The notes under the pieces: generated by a model
What the model saw: the letters and a program-made list of their open reading frames with translations, nothing else
What the model was told of the DNA's origin: nothing
Databases searched by the model: none
Part shown: in pieces, positions 26,141-33,915 of the stretch
Layout of the letters: each line of letters opens with the position of its first letter
Numbering within the stretch: position 1 is the first letter of the stretch
Program-made: the position numbers and the translations under genes
Source of the DNA: Thermoproteota archaeon
GTDB lineage: Archaea; Thermoproteota; Nitrososphaeria; Nitrososphaerales; Nitrosopumilaceae
Length of the DNA: 64,000 bases
Direction of reading: 5' to 3'
NCBI GenBank assembly: GCA_003352285.1
Contig: QQVN01000002.1
Span: 1-64,000 of the forward strand

Positions 26141-26335
26141 CTATTGCAAGACTGGTTCTTTTGCATAGAATAGTCCAGATATGAAAAATACTACTCCAAG
26201 AATTCCAATAAGACTACCAACAAATTCTACGGTATTTTGCATTTCACCTTCAAAAGGAGCCCATAGTAATGCCATCAAAAAACCCACCACTATCATAGGA
26301 ATTCCAACCCCAACAGTGATCTGTTTTGATGCCAT
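26141..26335 (-). CDS. Small membrane protein, unknown
   Basis: 64 residues with two hydrophobic segments (about 8-26 and 39-57). No signature recognised. Ends with AKEPVLQ. Belongs to the group of tiny two-helix proteins common near exported genes in this window. Start ATG 26335 (MASKQIT). Confidence 0.55.
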   Translation of the reverse strand: MASKQITVGVGIPMIVVGFLMALLWAPFEGEMQNTVEFVGSLIGILGVVFFISGLFYAKEPVLQ

Positions 26336-26372
26336 GATGACAGGACAATATGAAAATTATATGAAGTTTGTG

Positions 26373-27386
26373 TTAAGATGATTTTTGTAATTCTTTTACA
26401 TTATCTGTCAGAACACGTAAAAGTTCTTGTGCTGACTCAAATTCTCCATCAGTCAACATTGCCTTTATTTCATCAACCATTTTTTTTGCTGAATTAATTG
26501 AATCAGTATCAATACCATCGATTCCTGACAACCTATCAAGGATTTTTTCTATTTGAGATACTCTGGATTCTATTCTATCAGATTTTGTTAATTCAAATTG
26601 CTTTTTTATGGAGATTATTTTGCGAATTTTCTCTACAATTTCAGTGGTTGATGAAGCATTTGAGAGGTCTTCTCTTGCATCCTCTAATTCTTTGATTACT
26701 TGATCGGGTTGACCAAGATTCTTTGCTTGTTCTATGAGTCTGTCTAATTTTTCTAGATAATCATTGGCGTAATCTCTTGCTCTATCAGATGCCTTTTGTG
26801 ATGCATAATCACGCATGGATTGATTTGCATCAGAGCTTAAGGATTTTAGCTTCTCAAGAGTATCATATGCTTGATCATAATTACCATCAATTATCTGGGA
26901 TTTTGCAGAATCAATCAGACTGTTAATTTCTGAAAAGTTAATGTCGACCTTTTCTCTATTGGCGATATTTTTGAGACTGTTAACATATTGAATGATTCTT
27001 TCTAGATTTCCTTTTAGTTCTCGAGCTTTTATAGAGTCAACAGTAGAATCTGTTTGGGCAACAGAAGGTCTGTCAGATAGCATGTGGCTAATTTGTTTGA
27101 AGATTCTCATTGCTTCTTGGAAGTGTTTTCTAGCTGAATCCACATCCTGTTTTTTGATTGATTCTTCCAGTGCATCTGCTTCAATAGAACCTTGACGAAG
27201 TAATTTTTGAATATCATCAGATACTGTATCCATTGAGGAGATCTGTCGTTTAATTTGGTTTTCTGCCTGGATTACTAATTTTAGTAGAGCGCGGGGATCA
27301 TCCTGAGCTTCTGCATTTGGAGATACACCTGCAAAAGTGATGCTTGCAACAAGGACCAATAGGGCATAAGGTGTTAGTTTATTCAT
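26373..27386 (-). CDS. Exported coiled-coil protein
   Basis: 337 residues. Signal peptide MNKLTPYALLVLVASITFAG, cleavage near AEAQDD. The rest is a long helical, Asp/Lys/Ser-rich region with heptad-like repetition (for example EKLKSLSSDANQSMRDY, ARDYANDYLEKLDRLIEQ). Terminal gene of an operon with the membrane wHTH protein (ATGA overlap) and the wHTH regulator. No membrane anchor, so probably free in the pseudoperiplasm. Function unknown. Confidence 0.65.
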   Translation of the reverse strand: MNKLTPYALLVLVASITFAGVSPNAEAQDDPRALLKLVIQAENQIKRQISSMDTVSDDIQKLLRQGSIEADALEESIKKQDVDSARKHFQEAMRIFKQISHMLSDRPSVAQTDSTVDSIKARELKGNLERIIQYVNSLKNIANREKVDINFSEINSLIDSAKSQIIDGNYDQAYDTLEKLKSLSSDANQSMRDYASQKASDRARDYANDYLEKLDRLIEQAKNLGQPDQVIKELEDAREDLSNASSTTEIVEKIRKIISIKKQFELTKSDRIESRVSQIEKILDRLSGIDGIDTDSINSAKKMVDEIKAMLTDGEFESAQELLRVLTDNVKELQKSS

Positions 27387-28408
27387 TGTTCTTCCTCCAA
27401 TTTTGACTTGAGTTTAACTAGGTTTTGTAAATCCTTCTTCTCTATATCAATAACACCATATCGTTCCAATCTTTTAACTGCACGCCACATAGTAGTTCTT
27501 GGCTGTAGGAATTTTTTACGTAACTCACTTTCAAGTGCCTGTCCTCCATTCTCAAAGAGGAATGTGACAATTTCTTTATCGTCTTCTCTTAGATTGGGTC
27601 TTAATTGGAAAATTGTTTCAGCGTCAAGTGGCTTGTCAGATACACTAGTTGTTGCAGTGGTTTTTTCAACCTTTGGTGCTCTCTTCTTTGTCTTTTGAAT
27701 AGCAACTGCACCACCAATACCTGCAGCTGCAATTCCTGCACCGATTATTACTAGAGTACTATCAAAGGATGAGCTTTGAGATTGGGGTGGAGTAACTGGT
27801 GGGTTAGTTACTGGAGAACTAAAGATATAGTCAATCTGGTTTTGTCCAGAAGGAAGTGTAATTTTTGATTGTTCATCAATTGTTTCAAGACTTATTGGAA
27901 TTCCGCTCATTCCTACTATTACTGAGTTCTTTGGCATTAGAATTCCAAAATTAGAAGGTGCCTCAATTGAGAAAGTCCAGATTCGTCCTTCTTTAGATAC
28001 AAGATCATGAATATCATAATTAACTAAAATTGTTGAAATTCCAAAAGTCTCCACAGTGGCCGTATTTTCATTAACACTGCTTAGTAAGAAATCCCCATCC
28101 TCGCTTTGGGCTACAAAATTATCAATAGTATTTCCATATAGTTTTACAGTAAAGTCTGGCTCTAAGGGATCTACCTCAATTACTGACATCACATGGGTTG
28201 AACCGTCAGGATAAACTGTAACATCAAGGGCTCTAGTAGAAGAGAATGAGTACTGAAGAGGCATCATAACTGCCACGATAATCAATCCAGCCAGGATAAT
28301 TGGCGCTCTAACCATCGTTTGGAGGATACCCTCAGTCCTTACAAAAAGCATTCCATCTTCTAGGGTAGGCTCTTGCCTGTGAATAGGTTCTAGTTTTTGC
28401 TTCATCAT
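27383..28408 (-). CDS. Membrane-spanning protein with cytoplasmic winged-helix domain
   Basis: 341 residues. N-terminal membrane helix (about 36-53), an extracytoplasmic beta-rich domain of about 155 residues (VYPDGSTHVMSVIEV…, VSVNE), Ser/Pro/Gln-rich linker (PPVTPPQSQSSS), second helix (about 215-236), basic stop-transfer (KTKKRAPK) and a C-terminal wHTH (about 275-335: LREDDKEIVTFLFENGGQALESELRKKF, TTMWRAVKRLERYGVI). This matches archaeal membrane-bound transcription regulators. The outer domain is a possible sensor. Confidence 0.7.
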   Translation of the reverse strand: MMKQKLEPIHRQEPTLEDGMLFVRTEGILQTMVRAPIILAGLIIVAVMMPLQYSFSSTRALDVTVYPDGSTHVMSVIEVDPLEPDFTVKLYGNTIDNFVAQSEDGDFLLSSVNENTATVETFGISTILVNYDIHDLVSKEGRIWTFSIEAPSNFGILMPKNSVIVGMSGIPISLETIDEQSKITLPSGQNQIDYIFSSPVTNPPVTPPQSQSSSFDSTLVIIGAGIAAAGIGGAVAIQKTKKRAPKVEKTTATTSVSDKPLDAETIFQLRPNLREDDKEIVTFLFENGGQALESELRKKFLQPRTTMWRAVKRLERYGVIDIEKKDLQNLVKLKSKLEEEQ

Positions 28409-28411
28409 GGC

Positions 28412-28699
28412 TTAATACCTTAGATTCATTGACTCCACGAGATTCTGGAATCTTCTAAATTCTTGAAAGAATTGAAGTCCCTTCTCTGTAATCATGTAGA
28501 CTCTGTTTCTATCGTTTTTGACAGACTCTACTAATCCTGCTGAGACAAGTTTTTCGCACTTGTCTAATACAGCATAGTGTGATAGGTTGGCTCGACGGGA
28601 GATAGCTGAAACAATAACCCCAGTGCGTCCTCCTTCCATAGTGACATCTAAGATATCACCCATGATGCCCATTTCGGACCTGTATTGTTGTTTTGACAT
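28412..28699 (-). CDS. Winged-helix transcriptional regulator
   Basis: 95 residues, COG3432/Sso10a-like: MGDILDVTMEGGRTGVIVSAISRRANLSHYAV, LVSAGLVES, VYMITEKGLQFFQEF. Small cytoplasmic DNA-binding protein, probably dimeric through its C-terminal helix. First gene of the operon with the membrane wHTH protein 3 bp downstream. A TATA-like box (GATAAACAC, 28719-28727) is about 20-28 bp upstream. The nearby repeats at 28749-28775 could be its operator. Confidence 0.75.
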   Translation of the reverse strand: MSKQQYRSEMGIMGDILDVTMEGGRTGVIVSAISRRANLSHYAVLDKCEKLVSAGLVESVKNDRNRVYMITEKGLQFFQEFRRFQNLVESMNLRY

Positions 28700-28748
28700 G
28701 GACTAGTATACGAGTGCAGTGTTTATCAGGTACATTTTGAAACTTTAT

Positions 28749-28775
28749 AGCGGAACGCAAAGCGGAACACGTGTT
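28749..28775. promoter_or_regulatory. GCGGAAC direct repeats and AACACGTGTT palindrome
   Basis: Two AGCGGAAC copies start at 28749 and 28761, exactly 12 bp apart, then the perfect 10-bp palindrome AACACGTGTT at 28766-28775. They lie in the divergent 299-bp region between a wHTH regulator and an exported-protein gene, and may be an operator. The rest of 28700-28998 holds two TTGATTTTTTCT direct repeats (28879-28890 and 28927-28938) and the promoter at 28937, otherwise nothing. Confidence 0.45.
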
Positions 28776-28936
28776 TCACATCCTGAAATTCCCTAAAAAT
28801 CAGCATTTTTGGTGCGCGGAAATTAATTCAATGTCAGATTTTTATAAAAGTACTGGATTTAGGCACAAAAATTGATACATTGATTTTTTCTTATTTTTTT
28901 GCAGAAATTTTAGAAAATCAGTCTGTTGATTTTTTC

Positions 28937-28944
28937 TATATAAG
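28937..28944 (+). promoter_or_regulatory. TATA box for exported-protein gene at 28999
   Basis: TATATAAG at 28937-28944, the best canonical TATA box in the window. With transcription starting 25-27 bp downstream (around 28967), it would leave a leader of about 30 nt before ATG 28999, so this gene is probably not leaderless. Confidence 0.65.
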
Positions 28945-28998
28945 GAACAGGATCATTTCTCGCTGTCCCTAATCTATCAAATTCAGCATATTAGGCTC

Positions 28999-29685
28999 AT
29001 GGTAAAATCAAACCAAAATTTCCGAACTGGGTTGATGATTGTCTTTATGCTTGCAGCATCTCCGCTGACTATTTCTCAAGTTCAGGCAGAAAATACTGAT
29101 GATTCAGGCATGGATTCAATAAAAGAAATTCCCAAGTCTGCAATTGTTCAGAAGGAAAAGGTTAGAACTATTCTAACTGAGCGAGTAATAGACGGAAATC
29201 TTCAAGTTAGATACTTTGAGGTCCCTGAAGACTATACAGATGAACAGATACGAAAAGCATTATCGTTTGAAGGTGAGACCCTAGGATGGGCATTTGTTAA
29301 TGCCAAAGCCTACAATGCTGGAATTGTGCTTTTTAATGGAAAAGCAATCAAGGTTGGAGAAAATGCCTGGAGAATGACTTCACAAGGGGCAGTAGAACTA
29401 GGAGGCAGACATCTAGATCTTGAACTTTCAGGAAAGATTAGAGGGCAGAATGTAATCCTTCATGGAACTGCTTCAAATGAGGAACTCACCTATAAGGTGA
29501 TTTTTTCAGGAAAAGTTGCTTTGGCAGGAGAAGAAAACACATTTGCTATTGCATTTGTCAATGCTGGTCTTCAAGATACAGATTCTGGAGAAACGATTAG
29601 ACTCTTTCAGTTAGGGGAAATTCAAGTCAGATCAGACAATCAAATTCATTTGGATGAATTTAGAAAATCGTTTGTAGTGGACTAA
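28999..29685 (+). CDS. Exported protein, unknown
   Basis: 228 residues. Signal peptide (about 1-30, ending VQAENT), then a mixed region (KSAIVQKEKVRTILTERVIDGNLQVRYFEVPEDY), and a beta-rich C-terminal half (LELSGKIRGQNVILHGTA, YKVIFSGKVALAGEENTFA). No membrane anchor, no family recognised. Divergent from the wHTH operon and controlled by a TATA box at 28937. Confidence 0.6.
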   Translation: MVKSNQNFRTGLMIVFMLAASPLTISQVQAENTDDSGMDSIKEIPKSAIVQKEKVRTILTERVIDGNLQVRYFEVPEDYTDEQIRKALSFEGETLGWAFVNAKAYNAGIVLFNGKAIKVGENAWRMTSQGAVELGGRHLDLELSGKIRGQNVILHGTASNEELTYKVIFSGKVALAGEENTFAIAFVNAGLQDTDSGETIRLFQLGEIQVRSDNQIHLDEFRKSFVVD

Positions 29686-29772
29686 CCATCCATCTTTTTT
29701 ATTTTTGCAAAGTGATTATGACTTTGTATCTTTAATAATGCCAAATAATGAGAATCACAATAGTGGGCAAGT

Positions 29773-30279
29773 ATGTTTGATAAATTTAAGAAAAAAGACG
29801 ATGATGCCGGAGGAGAAATGGTTGAGGAAAAACCTCAAGATTATCAATCTGAAAGCGAGTCTGAAAAAGAGTCTGAAACACGTGAAACACCAAAAGAATC
29901 TGTAAATTCTGATCTCGGTATTGGTGCATTAAAAGACAAGAGAGCCAGACTTGATGAGGCAATCGATTATGTGGGTTTGATGATAAAGAATCTCAAAGAT
30001 AAGAGAACTGCTCTTGAAAAAGAGGTCGAGGATGAATCTGTTGATATTAAGAATTTGAAGGAAAAGCTAGTCAAAGTTAGTCAGTATATTGATGAGGAAA
30101 GATCAGGATTACAAAATCTAACTAGGAAGAGGCAGCAAGTTGAAACAGAGGCAGATGAGGTTGGCAATATGATAAATGAGCTAAGAAACAAACTTTCAGG
30201 AATAGACAAAGTTGTAGATGATGAGGGCTCTATCATCAAGCGATTTAAAGAAAATAGACCAAATTCTGATAGTCTGTAG
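29773..30279 (+). CDS. Coiled-coil protein next to CdvB paralogue
   Basis: 168 residues, no signal peptide. N-terminal MFDKFKKKDDD and a very acidic, Ser/Glu-rich segment (about 15-50), followed by regular heptads (IGALKDKRARLDEAIDYVGLM, KEKLVKVSQYIDEERSGLQNL, EVGNMINELRNKLSGIDK). This helical layout is ESCRT-III-reminiscent but I see no conserved family motif. Convergent with the CdvB paralogue 15 bp downstream. May work with it; inference only. Confidence 0.55.
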   Translation: MFDKFKKKDDDAGGEMVEEKPQDYQSESESEKESETRETPKESVNSDLGIGALKDKRARLDEAIDYVGLMIKNLKDKRTALEKEVEDESVDIKNLKEKLVKVSQYIDEERSGLQNLTRKRQQVETEADEVGNMINELRNKLSGIDKVVDDEGSIIKRFKENRPNSDSL

Positions 30280-30293
30280 ATTTTGAAAAATTT

Positions 30294-30944
30294 TTACATA
30301 AAACGTGATTGTGTTCCAGATTGTACACTATCTGATTCTACTGGAGTAGTTGGGAATCTGGAATCAACAGATGTTTCTGCAACTGCTGCTGCTTCTTGGA
30401 GAATCTTTTCAGTCTCTTCATTTGAGCCTGTATCAATTCCGAATGCAGAGTCGCCAGAGAATGAGTCTGTCATCATTCCTCCAAGCATTTCTGCCATCTT
30501 TGAAATCTCAGCATCTGCTCCTGGCATGAACTTTGCCAATGAGGACTTCATTCCTTTCATCAATCCGATTGTTGGCATGATTGTGACTATGGTGTCACCC
30601 AAGTCATTTGCAGTTGAGAGTCGGAGTTCTATCTGTTCTAGAGCAATTCGTGCATTTCCTAAGACTTTGGAAACTTTGCGAATTTCTGCTAATTCATTTG
30701 ATAAAACTTTGCTAGTATGAGTATCATGTGCTTGTGTAGCTTGGACAATTCTTTGGAAGAGTTTTGCATCTCTTTCGCCTAGTTTTGTAAGCATTCCATC
30801 AAGTTTTGAAATTTGTTTTTGTAATTTTTGAATAGCCATTTGGACTCTTGGTTTTAGTGGTCCCTTTGGCTTTATGGTCTCACCTATTCTTTCGGTGATT
30901 CCGGGAGTTTGTGGTTTTGACCATTGTGATTGGAAATTTGTCAA
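30294..30944 (-). CDS. cdvB: ESCRT-III-like cell-division protein (CdvB paralogue 2)
   Basis: About 216 residues from TTG 30944 (MTNFQSQWSK aligns with MPGFDKTWAR of the other paralogue, and a TATA-like CATAATTTA at about 30983-30991 lies upstream); an in-frame TTG at 30977 adds 11 residues. Contains LKPRVQ, QKQISKLDGMLTKLGERDAKLFQRIV, KVLSNELAEIRKVSKVLGNAR and NEETEKILQEAAAVAE shared with the gene at 2130. Short CdvB type without clear winged helix. Confidence 0.82.
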   Translation of the reverse strand: MTNFQSQWSKPQTPGITERIGETIKPKGPLKPRVQMAIQKLQKQISKLDGMLTKLGERDAKLFQRIVQATQAHDTHTSKVLSNELAEIRKVSKVLGNARIALEQIELRLSTANDLGDTIVTIMPTIGLMKGMKSSLAKFMPGADAEISKMAEMLGGMMTDSFSGDSAFGIDTGSNEETEKILQEAAAVAETSVDSRFPTTPVESDSVQSGTQSRFM

Positions 30945-31017
30945 CGGAGGGTGCTGTAAAAATTTGTTCTTAATCAAAGAAGTAAATTATGCTTAACAAT
31001 CAGCAAAGTTTAGCTAA

Positions 31018-31125
31018 CTAAATTTTGATTGTGTGTGATTCGCTTTGAGGATGGATCTTTTTGATATGTTCAGTTATGGTAGATTCGTTATTTAGTAATT
31101 CTCCGCATAGTGGACATTTTGTCAT
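31018..31125 (-). CDS. 35-residue C2H2 zinc-finger mini-protein
   Basis: ATG 31125, TAG 31018-31020. Cys at 4 and 7 (CPLC) and His at 19 and 24 (HIKKIH) give C-x2-C-x11-H-x4-H, a complete single C2H2 finger. A TATA-like box at 31149-31159 lies about 24-34 bp before ATG, so a leaderless promoter. Too short for routine gene calling; supported by motif plus promoter and a strong stop. Role as DNA- or RNA-binding or protein-interaction finger is inferred. Confidence 0.6.
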   Translation of the reverse strand: MTKCPLCGELLNNESTITEHIKKIHPQSESHTIKI

Positions 31126-31148
31126 TTTCTTAGCCACCGAGAAAAATG

Positions 31149-31159
31149 TATTTAAATAT
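31149..31159 (-). promoter_or_regulatory. TATA-like box for C2H2 mini-gene
   Basis: ATATTTAAATA (minus strand) sits 24-34 bp before ATG 31125, the leaderless spacing. It is also close to the tfb promoter region, which lies on the other strand. Confidence 0.5.
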
Positions 31160-31288
31160 TGTTTCTGATGGATTTGAACAGTCAGAATGGAAGAAAATTT
31201 CTATCTTCTCCAAAAAATGGCGAAATTCGTTAATTTTAGGCAAGTAAAATCTTTTTATCTTTAATCATAGTCACTCTCAATCGATTTT

Positions 31289-32197
31289 ATGACTCAATCC
31301 GCATCAAGTGAAAAATGTCATCGATGTGGAAAGGGCACAATGTTGACTGATAATGAATCAGGCGAGATGTTTTGTTCCAAATGTGGTTTTGTAGCATCTG
31401 AACGCTCAGAACAGGAAGGTCCTGAATGGCGTTCTTTTTCAAAAGATGATGGAGGTGATCGTGCAAGGGCAGGAACCCCTACATCGTTGGCAATGCATGA
31501 TATGGGACTTGCAACTGTCATTAATCCAATCAACAAGGATGCTTCGGGAAAGCCCCTAACTGCATCAATGAAGAGTACCATCGAAAGACTTCGAACATGG
31601 GACAGTAGAAGTCAGGTACATGAGCCAGTTGATAGAAACTTTAGGCAGGCATTTTCAGAACTTGATAGATTAAAGGACAAGCTAGCCTTGTCTGATGCAG
31701 TAATTGAGAAAACTGCATACATCTATCGAAAGGCATTGGATAAAGGTCTAGTCAGAGGTAGATCTATTCCGGGTTTGGTGGCTGCATCCCTTTATGCTGC
31801 TTGCAGAAATACTGAAACTCCTAGGACTTTGTCAGATGTTGCAAATGGGATTAACATTAAACGCAAAGATGTCGCAAGATGTTATCGACTGTTACTAAGA
31901 GAATTAGATTTGAAGATGCCAGTGGTAGATCCCATTAAAGGAGTTTCTAGAATTGCATCAATTGCAGATCTTAATGAGAAGACCAAAAGAAAGGCTTTGG
32001 AGTTTTTGAAAGAGGCAACTCGAATTGAGGTTTCTGCAGGAAAAGATCCCATGGGATTGGCAGCAGCTGCTCTCTATTTGGCATGTGTGATGATGGGTGA
32101 AAACAAGACGCAAAAAGACATTGCGCAAGCTGCTGGGGTAACAGAAGTAACCATTCGAAACAGGTACAAGGGTCTCAAAGAAGCATTAAAGCTATAG
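31289..32197 (+). CDS. tfb: Transcription initiation factor TFB (first copy)
   Basis: 302 residues. N-terminal zinc ribbon CHRCGKG…FCSKCGFV, B-finger/linker (GPEWRSFSKDDGGDRARAG, typical of TFB), and two cyclin-fold repeats. The paralogue at 38272 is very similar, with the same GDRARAGxPTSL segment. TFB recruits RNA polymerase to TATA-TBP. Followed 3 bp later by a small exported-protein gene. Confidence 0.95.
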   Translation: MTQSASSEKCHRCGKGTMLTDNESGEMFCSKCGFVASERSEQEGPEWRSFSKDDGGDRARAGTPTSLAMHDMGLATVINPINKDASGKPLTASMKSTIERLRTWDSRSQVHEPVDRNFRQAFSELDRLKDKLALSDAVIEKTAYIYRKALDKGLVRGRSIPGLVAASLYAACRNTETPRTLSDVANGINIKRKDVARCYRLLLRELDLKMPVVDPIKGVSRIASIADLNEKTKRKALEFLKEATRIEVSAGKDPMGLAAAALYLACVMMGENKTQKDIAQAAGVTEVTIRNRYKGLKEALKL

Positions 32198-32200
32198 ATT

Positions 32201-32635
32201 ATGAAATTAATTGTTGGTGGATACATTGCAATAATTATTGGGATAGTTGTTGCTTTTGGAGTATTTACAATGGATGCTCCAGAATCCAAGAATCTATTCT
32301 CAGTGACTCTAGCTGAACCAAATATGTATCAAGAAGGAGTCTATACTAGTTCTTTTGAGATATTTCCGGGAGAATACAAATTTCGTTTTGTTCCAAATGG
32401 AGACAGTCCTCAGATTTTATCCATAAAGTTAACTGGAGAGAATTTTTCATTTTCAGAAGATTTTGATTTACAGGGAACTCCTCATGAATCAGGCGCTGCC
32501 CTATACTATACTTGGGATTATCTTGGAGAAAAAGAGTTTCAGATTTTAGAGGAACAGGAATTAGAGATAATCATCAATCCTAATGGAAACACTATGGGAC
32601 CAGTTTCAATACAGATAGTAGATGACAAAATCTAA
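32201..32635 (+). CDS. Small membrane-anchored protein, unknown
   Basis: 144 residues. N-terminal membrane helix (about 4-22) with a short cytoplasmic tip, then an extracytoplasmic beta-rich domain (FSVTLAEPNMYQEGVYTSSFEIFPGEYKFRF, PQILSIKLTGENFSF, LEIIINPNG). Probably a beta sandwich; no family recognised. Starts 3 bp after the tfb stop, so cotranscribed with tfb. Confidence 0.55.
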   Translation: MKLIVGGYIAIIIGIVVAFGVFTMDAPESKNLFSVTLAEPNMYQEGVYTSSFEIFPGEYKFRFVPNGDSPQILSIKLTGENFSFSEDFDLQGTPHESGAALYYTWDYLGEKEFQILEEQELEIIINPNGNTMGPVSIQIVDDKI

Positions 32636-32639
32636 GGTG

Positions 32640-32739
32640 GCGTGATCCCCCTTCTGCAGGACGTTGAGAGATTTCCTCTCTAGGCCAAGTTGACACATTC
32701 GTGTTCTTGGGTCCGCGTTTCAGTCCTGCGGGACCACGC
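32640..32739 (-). ncRNA. GC-rich structured RNA candidate (three-way junction)
   Basis: A 100-nt GC-rich island in AT-rich sequence. Outer helix: GCGTG.TCC (32640-32647) with 32732-32739; second helix CTGCAGGAC (32654-32662) with GTCCTGCGG (32723-32731), 9 bp with one G-U. Inside are two hairpins, GAGAG/CTCTC (32666-32680) and CCAAG-ACAC/GTGT-CTTGG (32685-32710). On the minus strand, a TATA-like GATATAATT (32755-32763) lies about 25 bp before the start of the fold, and a T-rich tract follows; hence the strand call. Family not recognised; not tRNA, 5S or SRP. Confidence 0.55.
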
Positions 32740-32860
32740 GATGTTAGTCGATAGAAATTATATCCATCGGCATTATTTCTTATACGTTTTCTTTGTATTT
32801 AAGATTTTGTGATGATAATTACACATTAGAACTACTTTTATTAAAATTCTTCACGGCTAA

Positions 32861-32870
32861 ATTTAAAAAT
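32861..32870 (+). promoter_or_regulatory. TATA-like box upstream of mini-ORF and SDR
   Basis: ATTTAAAAAT centred about 30 bp before ATG 32895. In archaea this spacing predicts transcription at or near that ATG, so translation would begin at the mini-ORF rather than at the SDR start 24 bp later. Confidence 0.5.
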
Positions 32871-32894
32871 ACTCTTGGTTTTTTGGGATTCCGT

Positions 32895-32918
32895 ATGACT
32901 ATATCAGAGTCAAGCTGA
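32895..32918 (+). other. Seven-codon leader ORF in frame with the SDR
   Basis: ATG (32895-32897), codes MTISESS, TGA at 32916-32918 followed directly by ATG 32919. The leader is in the same frame as the SDR, so a single readthrough would join them. With the TATA-like box at 32861-32870, the leaderless mRNA would start at this mini-ORF. Either a regulatory leader or a nonsense mutation in an old N-terminus. Confidence 0.45.
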
Positions 32919-33671
32919 ATGATGAGAATGAATCTTCAAGGAAAAGTTGCTTTAATCACTGGAGGAAGCAGGGGTATTGGTTTTGCAACAGCAAAGTTGT
33001 TTTTAGATTCAGGGGCTGATGTAATCATCACATCAAAAAATTCTAAGACACTTGATGATGCAGCAAAGAAACTAGGTGGATGTTTTGCCGTCTCTGCCGA
33101 TGTTACAAAGACTATAGAAGTTTCAAATGTTGTCAAAAAGGGGATTGAGAAATTTGGAAAAATCGATATCCTAGTTAACAATGCTGGAATTTTTCCAAGA
33201 ATAAAAAAATTGCATGAGATTGAAGAGTCAGATTGGAATAATGTAATTGATGTAAATCTTTCAGGACCGTTTCGTTATACAAAAGAGGTAATTCCACATA
33301 TGCTAAAAAACGGTGGAAGTATTATCAATATTTCATCAGATGCTGGTCTAAAGGCATATCAGGATTTTAATGCAGATGCATACTCTGCATCAAAAGCTGC
33401 TTTAATCTTACTTACAAAGACATGGGCTCTGCAATATGCTCCCAATAAAATTCGAGTAAATTGCATTTGTCCAGGAGTGGTAGATACTGATATGACTGCC
33501 CCGTTTATGAGAACAGAAGCTGATAGGGAATTTATGAATAAGGATCATCCAATTGGAAGAATAGGGACTCCTGAAGAGGTGGCAAAAGCAATCTTGTATT
33601 TTGCATCAGATGATTCAGCTTGGACTACGGGAGCCGTTTTAGCAGTAGATGGTGGCGAGTCTGCAAAGTAA
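32919..33671 (+). CDS. FabG-like short-chain dehydrogenase
   Basis: 250 residues. VALITGGSRGIGFATA (NADP loop), LVNNAGIFPR, YSASKAALILL (catalytic Tyr/Lys), VNCICPGVVDTDM and the FabG-like C-terminus. Substrate uncertain (3-oxoacyl, hydroxyacyl or sugar). Two further in-frame ATGs (MMRM) precede the conserved MNLQGKVALITGG; the last is the most likely start. Confidence 0.82.
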   Translation: MMRMNLQGKVALITGGSRGIGFATAKLFLDSGADVIITSKNSKTLDDAAKKLGGCFAVSADVTKTIEVSNVVKKGIEKFGKIDILVNNAGIFPRIKKLHEIEESDWNNVIDVNLSGPFRYTKEVIPHMLKNGGSIINISSDAGLKAYQDFNADAYSASKAALILLTKTWALQYAPNKIRVNCICPGVVDTDMTAPFMRTEADREFMNKDHPIGRIGTPEEVAKAILYFASDDSAWTTGAVLAVDGGESAK

Positions 33672-33704
33672 TCCTATTAATAGATCCCAAAGGAGCTTGA
33701 AATA

Positions 33705-33914
33705 TTGACCATAGAGAGAAAAAAGAAGGCAAAGCTGATAATTTTGCTTGGGGTGATATGGTTTGTTATTTCATTGCCATTACCATGGATAATCAACAAT
33801 CCCGAAGTTTCTCAATCCTCATTTAATACAATTTTAGGAATTATTGGAATTATGTCAATTCCATTTATCATACTAGGAATTGTTTGGACCCTAAAGCCTG
33901 AACTAACAACTTGA
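33705..33914 (+). CDS. Two-helix membrane protein, unknown
   Basis: 69 residues from TTG 33705. Two hydrophobic segments (about 12-30 and 43-62) with a short loop (NNPEVSQSS). Basic N-terminus (ERKKKAK) stays cytoplasmic. Only 33 bp after the SDR and 1 bp before the phosphatase, so it shares their transcript. No family recognised. Confidence 0.55.
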   Translation: MTIERKKKAKLIILLGVIWFVISLPLPWIINNPEVSQSSFNTILGIIGIMSIPFIILGIVWTLKPELTT

Positions 33915-33915
33915 G

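Noticed and set aside
30283-30720. Plus-strand frame antisense to CdvB
   Set aside because: Shadow of the CdvB paralogue; no signal or motif of its own.
32640-32739. tRNA, 5S rRNA or SRP RNA
   Set aside because: No T-loop GGTTCRA, no 5S loop motifs, no SRP GNAR helix; arms are too short for 5S.
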